Assembly (NCBI GenBank): GCA_028281025.1
Contig: JANQKR010000016.1
Coordinates: 1-64,000 of the forward strand
DNA: 64,000 nt
Source: Croceivirga sp.
GTDB taxonomy: Bacteria > Bacteroidota > Bacteroidia > Flavobacteriales > Flavobacteriaceae
Direction: 5' to 3'
Positions within the stretch are counted from its first letter, which is position 1. Every line of letters starts with the position of its first letter. The notes under the pieces are model-generated. The model saw only the letters and a list, made by a program, of their open reading frames with translations. It was not told the origin of the DNA and did not search any database. Shown here one piece after another: positions 60,485 through 64,000 of the stretch. The position numbers and the translations under genes are program-made.

Positions 60485-60492
60485 CAAAAGTA
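60485..60492 (-). promoter_or_regulatory. candidate -7 box of the TPP operon
   Basis: TACTTTTG matches TAnnTTTG and lies 6-7 bases before the first riboswitch base, so transcription would begin at the aptamer. Confidence 0.55.
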
Positions 60493-60593
60493 ATCCTTAC
60501 CGATCATTTTTCATAATAAAACTGAATTGTTTCGCACCCTTTAACAACCTTTACCCTTATGCTGTCACGTATATCTATGGAAAGCCCCTTTAC

Positions 60594-63032
60594 ATGTACC
60601 CCAAGTCCAAGCAAAGGTTCATCTTAAAAGTTATTGCCAGTTATTCTATTTTAGGTGTATTGGTACTGCTCGCTGCTTTTTTCATTTATTCGGAATTCAA
60701 GGAATACGACTCCTCACACAATAGGGAAGAAGACCATAAAAAATTATTAAAAACCAGTGCATTGCTCACAGAACTGTATGAGGCCGAAAACTTATCCAAA
60801 TTGGTCTTACAAACCAAAAAACGGGCAAACCTTAAGGCCTATGCCAGAAAGGTGGATTCCATATTCAATTCCATTAAGAGCATTCAACTGTTGACCAAAG
60901 ACCAGGGGCAATTTCAAAAGCTGGACAGTATTCAAAAACTCTTGCAGCAAAAAGTCTACAATAATGCCGAACTACGAAAACTAAAGGTAGAGAATACCAA
61001 AAGTGCCCCCATTGATTCCTTGCTCAAAAGGTTTGATAAAATAGCGGTTGATATGGGAAGGATCACTCCGGAGACCTTTGTCCCCAATTTTAAGGAATTG
61101 CCCCCAAAGGCCAAAAATTCCATACGGGAATATGTGGCCCTACTCAATAACAATATTCCGGATGAAACAGATGGAAATGCCCCGAAAATAGGTATAGATT
61201 CCATGTTGCGCATATCCCGCTCCATTTTGGAACATGCCAAAACGGAAAAGTCGCGGATGGAACGTTCGGTATTGGTAAAGGAACTTGAAATCTACAGGGC
61301 CGATATGGAACTTTCACAAAAGCTAAGAAGTATGATCACGGCTTTTGAAAAAGAAATCATTGCCCATACCTATTTGGATAATCTTCATAAGCAAGAAGCC
61401 ATAAGGCGAAGCAACCTTTTGACCGGAGCTGCCATTTTTCTTGGACTGATCGTGGTCTCAATTTCTACATTTTTAATTACAAGGGACTTTTGGAAGGTTC
61501 AACAATACCGTCAACAATTGGAACAGGAAAAAAAATATTCCGAGTCCCTTCTCAAAAGTAGGGAGCAATTGATTTCCACGGTAAGCCACGATCTAAAAAC
61601 CCCATTGAACAGCATAAGTGGATATACTGAATTAATGGAGCATGGTTATCTGGAGACCAAGCAAAGGGAGTATATAAAGCATATAAAATCCGCTGCTACA
61701 TACGTGGACAGGTTAGTGAACGACCTTCTGGACTTTTCAAAGTTGGAGGCGGGCAAAATACAACCGGAAAAAATACCTTTTGTGCTGTCCCGATTGATTA
61801 CTGAAATTGCTTTGGATTTTGAAGGCCTACGTAAAAAAAAGTCCATAGCGCTTAGGTTGGAGATTGAAGATACGTTGGAAATCCCCATCGTTGGGGATCC
61901 ATTTAGACTGCGCCAAATACTTGCCAATCTATTGGGGAACGCACTTAAGTTTACGGACAAAGGGGATGTGGAAGTCCAAGCGCGAACCCAAGGGATAACA
62001 GCTAATCCACATATTGAAATTAAGGTCCTTGATACCGGTATTGGCATTGCTTTGGAAAAACAGGAATCCATTTTTAAAGAGTTCACCCAAGGGGGTAGTT
62101 CCATAGAAAAAAAATATGGGGGCTATGGTTTAGGGCTTACCATTGCCAGAAAGTTAACCAAGCTATTGGACGGTACCCTGCATCTGGAAAGTGAAAAAAA
62201 CAAGGGAAGTTGTTTTACGCTCACCTTTCCTCTACAATTTTCAGATACCCCAGTTTCTACAGGACAATCCAAAAGAAATCATTTGAAAAAACCGCCTTCA
62301 TTGCTCATTTTTGATGACGACGATACCTTATTGGAACTGCTGGGCGAAACCGGAAAAACCTATGGAATGCGTACCGAAGCTTTTTCAAGTTTCGAGCATC
62401 TACAGAAAACAGGGAATTTTCAATATGATATTGTTCTAACGGACATTCAAATGCCAAAAATCAATGGTTTTGAAGTAGTTAAGAAACTAAAGTGTGAAGA
62501 CCACAAACATTATAAGGGCCAACCCATTATTGCGATGACGGGCCAAAGAAGCATAGACCAAAGCGTCTATGCTAACGCTGGTTTTAGCCATGTGCTGGCA
62601 AAACCTTTTTCACAACAGGAGCTTTTTGATGCCATCACAAAAGTTATGGCTTCCCATGATTTTGACAAAGGGGTAATGCCAATCCACACCAACCTGTTCA
62701 ACTTGAAGGGCATTTCTGCTTTTGTGCACGACACCGAGGGAATGAACGAAATTTTGAAAAGCTTTTTGAAGAATACGGCCCAAAACATGAAACTGCTCTC
62801 CATGGCCGTGGAACAATCAGATTACAATGGGATAAAATCCATTTCCCATAAGATGTTGCCCATGTTCCGTCAATTGGAGGTCAAGAATGCCATTGCAATC
62901 CTTGAAAGGTTTGAAAATCTTTCCGTTGATGTACCGCACGCAAAAACCATAAAAAGCTTTGAGCAACTTCGGCTCCTTGTTTCGGACTTGAAAAAAGGGA
63001 TGTCGTACGTATTTGATCACACTTCCAATTGA
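60594..63032 (+). CDS. hybrid sensor histidine kinase with REC and HPt domains
   Basis: 812 residues from ATG 60594; earlier in-frame starts run into the riboswitch and encode no sensible protein. TM1 (VIASYSILGVLVLLAAFFIY), a helical periplasmic part (about 40-270), TM2 (AAIFLGLIVVSISTFLIT), HisKA with STVSHDLKTPLNSISG (His about 331), HATPase (NALKFTDKG, DTGIGI, YGLGLTIAR), REC with Asp in VLTDIQMPKING (about 614) and a C-terminal HPt with His in SISHKMLPMFRQLE (about 751). Such proteins run a four-step relay. The adjacent convergent sigma-54 response regulator is a natural end target. Confidence 0.9.
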   Translation: MYPKSKQRFILKVIASYSILGVLVLLAAFFIYSEFKEYDSSHNREEDHKKLLKTSALLTELYEAENLSKLVLQTKKRANLKAYARKVDSIFNSIKSIQLLTKDQGQFQKLDSIQKLLQQKVYNNAELRKLKVENTKSAPIDSLLKRFDKIAVDMGRITPETFVPNFKELPPKAKNSIREYVALLNNNIPDETDGNAPKIGIDSMLRISRSILEHAKTEKSRMERSVLVKELEIYRADMELSQKLRSMITAFEKEIIAHTYLDNLHKQEAIRRSNLLTGAAIFLGLIVVSISTFLITRDFWKVQQYRQQLEQEKKYSESLLKSREQLISTVSHDLKTPLNSISGYTELMEHGYLETKQREYIKHIKSAATYVDRLVNDLLDFSKLEAGKIQPEKIPFVLSRLITEIALDFEGLRKKKSIALRLEIEDTLEIPIVGDPFRLRQILANLLGNALKFTDKGDVEVQARTQGITANPHIEIKVLDTGIGIALEKQESIFKEFTQGGSSIEKKYGGYGLGLTIARKLTKLLDGTLHLESEKNKGSCFTLTFPLQFSDTPVSTGQSKRNHLKKPPSLLIFDDDDTLLELLGETGKTYGMRTEAFSSFEHLQKTGNFQYDIVLTDIQMPKINGFEVVKKLKCEDHKHYKGQPIIAMTGQRSIDQSVYANAGFSHVLAKPFSQQELFDAITKVMASHDFDKGVMPIHTNLFNLKGISAFVHDTEGMNEILKSFLKNTAQNMKLLSMAVEQSDYNGIKSISHKMLPMFRQLEVKNAIAILERFENLSVDVPHAKTIKSFEQLRLLVSDLKKGMSYVFDHTSN

Positions 63033-64000
63033 TACTTATGGATTTTATTATAAAGCGTTTTTCTGGTCATCCGTAACAACTTGGCCGCTTTGCTCTTGTT
63101 AAAATTGGTCTGTTTAAGGGCACTGAGGATTTTTTCCTTTTCGTAACTGGATTTTGAGAATTTGGATTCGTAGTCCAGACCAGTCCTTTCATGTAACGTA
63201 TTTGCTATTGCGCTTAATTCAATGGTATCCCCTTTGGCAAAAAGAACGGCGCGCTTTATAACGTTCTTTAGCTCCCTGAGGTTACCCGGCCATGTATACC
63301 TATGGAACATCTGCATCACATCTTCTGAAAAACACGTCACTTTCTTATCCAGTTCTTCGTTTGCCCTATCCAAAAAATAATTGGCAAAGAGCACTAGATC
63401 TTCAGCACGATCCTTTAGGGAAGGGATTTCTATGGAAAACTCATTCAAACGATGGTATAGGTCTTCCCTGAAACTTCCTTCTGCGACCCTATCCAATAAA
63501 CTTTCATTTGTTGCGGTTATGATTCGTACATCTATCAAAATCCCATGTGAGCTACCCACGCGCTTTATCTTTCGTTCCTGTAGTGCCCTAAGCAGTAACA
63601 CTTGATTTTCGTAGGAAAGGTTTCCAATTTCATCCAAGAAAAGCGTACCGCCGTTTGCTGTTTCAAAATGCCCTGCCTTATCGGCAACGGCACCTGTGAA
63701 ACTTCCCTTGACATGCCCAAAAAACTCACTGGTTGCAATTTCTTTTGGAATGGCACCACAATCCACGGCAACAAAGCTTTCGCACTTTCGCCTACTGCCA
63801 CGGTGAATGGCCTTCGCCGTAACTTCCTTTCCTGTCCCGCTCTCTCCGGTAATCAGAACGGACATATCCGTAGGGGCTACCAAATCCATGTACTGTTTCC
63901 ATTTTTTGGAAGCCTCACTGTTGCCAAAAACAGCGTCATACTTCCCTTTCCCTGAAGGTTGCACCATGGCAGTTTCCTTTTTTCGGGGCAGAGTTTTTCC
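63017..64000 (-). CDS. sigma-54-dependent response regulator, 5' partial
   Basis: At least 327 residues visible; the frame stays open to the window end, so the N-terminal receiver domain is expected beyond it. An in-frame ATG at 63967 would start in the linker. AAA+ domain: GESGTGKE (Walker A), GSFTGA (GAFTGA loop, variant Ser), LFLDEIG (Walker B), and FREDLYHRL. C-terminal Fis-type HTH (KSKAAKLLRMTRKTLYNKIHKY). It activates sigma-54 promoters. The last 16 bases overlap the convergent hybrid kinase gene, likely its partner. Confidence 0.92.
   Translation of the reverse strand, partial: GKTLPRKKETAMVQPSGKGKYDAVFGNSEASKKWKQYMDLVAPTDMSVLITGESGTGKEVTAKAIHRGSRRKCESFVAVDCGAIPKEIATSEFFGHVKGSFTGAVADKAGHFETANGGTLFLDEIGNLSYENQVLLLRALQERKIKRVGSSHGILIDVRIITATNESLLDRVAEGSFREDLYHRLNEFSIEIPSLKDRAEDLVLFANYFLDRANEELDKKVTCFSEDVMQMFHRYTWPGNLRELKNVIKRAVLFAKGDTIELSAIANTLHERTGLDYESKFSKSSYEKEKILSALKQTNFNKSKAAKLLRMTRKTLYNKIHKYQLEV

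Noticed and set aside
1-64000. tRNA, rRNA, CRISPR arrays, transposases or prophage genes
   Set aside because: None seen on either strand; the only repeats are those of the peptide genes.

Overview
The window looks like chromosome of a marine Flavobacteriaceae (Bacteroidota); I cannot fix the genus. Pointers are lineage-typical families (DUF4296, DUF4271, DUF3098, DUF3127, DUF2490), a type IX secretion type B sorting domain, a TonB-dependent receptor, TAnnTTTG-type promoter boxes, weak ribosome binding sites and the order ftsX - DUF3098 - uppP - truB. Both window ends cut genes: an SDR epimerase on the left and a sigma-54 response regulator on the right. I found no rRNA, tRNA, CRISPR array or insertion sequence.

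Layout: 0-14 kb is core metabolism and envelope (epimerase, dihydroorotase, polyprenol-phosphate glycosyltransferase, ArnT-like transferase, hemD, pckA, saccharopine dehydrogenase, Lrp, LpxR, zinc peptidase, alanine dehydrogenase). 14-24 kb holds leuS, a secreted gliding-type protein, ftsX-uppP-truB and small unknowns. 24-30 kb is a TetR-headed export operon (ABC - HlyD - TolC - YitT) whose ABC ATPase has lost several catalytic motifs. 30-37.5 kb carries small secreted unknowns, a divergent LysR/SbtA bicarbonate-transport pair, tag, a sodium-sugar symporter and a GH13 glucosidase. 49-64 kb has outer-membrane proteins, aat, a fatty-acid transporter, two histidine kinases, greA, HIT, a sugar-type oxidoreductase and a TPP-riboswitch-controlled TonB receptor with a THI5/NMT1-like protein.

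The most interesting region is 37.5-48.9 kb. On the plus strand lie an HlyD adaptor, a C39-peptidase ABC exporter and a protein combining a C39-like domain, a VKOR domain and a thioredoxin domain. Divergent from them is an array of Cys-containing precursor peptides with double-glycine leaders, interleaved with five CPBP-family membrane proteins. It reads as a bacteriocin (disulfide peptide) export locus with one likely immunity protein per peptide. The four peptide copies share four Cys including a CxxC, and a conserved DPDPFGG motif. They decay progressively with distance from the exporter: the nearest is intact, the next has a shortened leader, the third is frameshifted with its GG lost, and the farthest keeps only the C-terminal core. 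All CPBP genes stay open. Hairpins with U-tracts lie between at least two peptides and their CPBP genes, suggesting attenuated read-through. No modifying enzyme such as radical SAM, LanM or ATP-grasp is present, so disulfide formation by the VKOR-thioredoxin protein is the likeliest maturation step.
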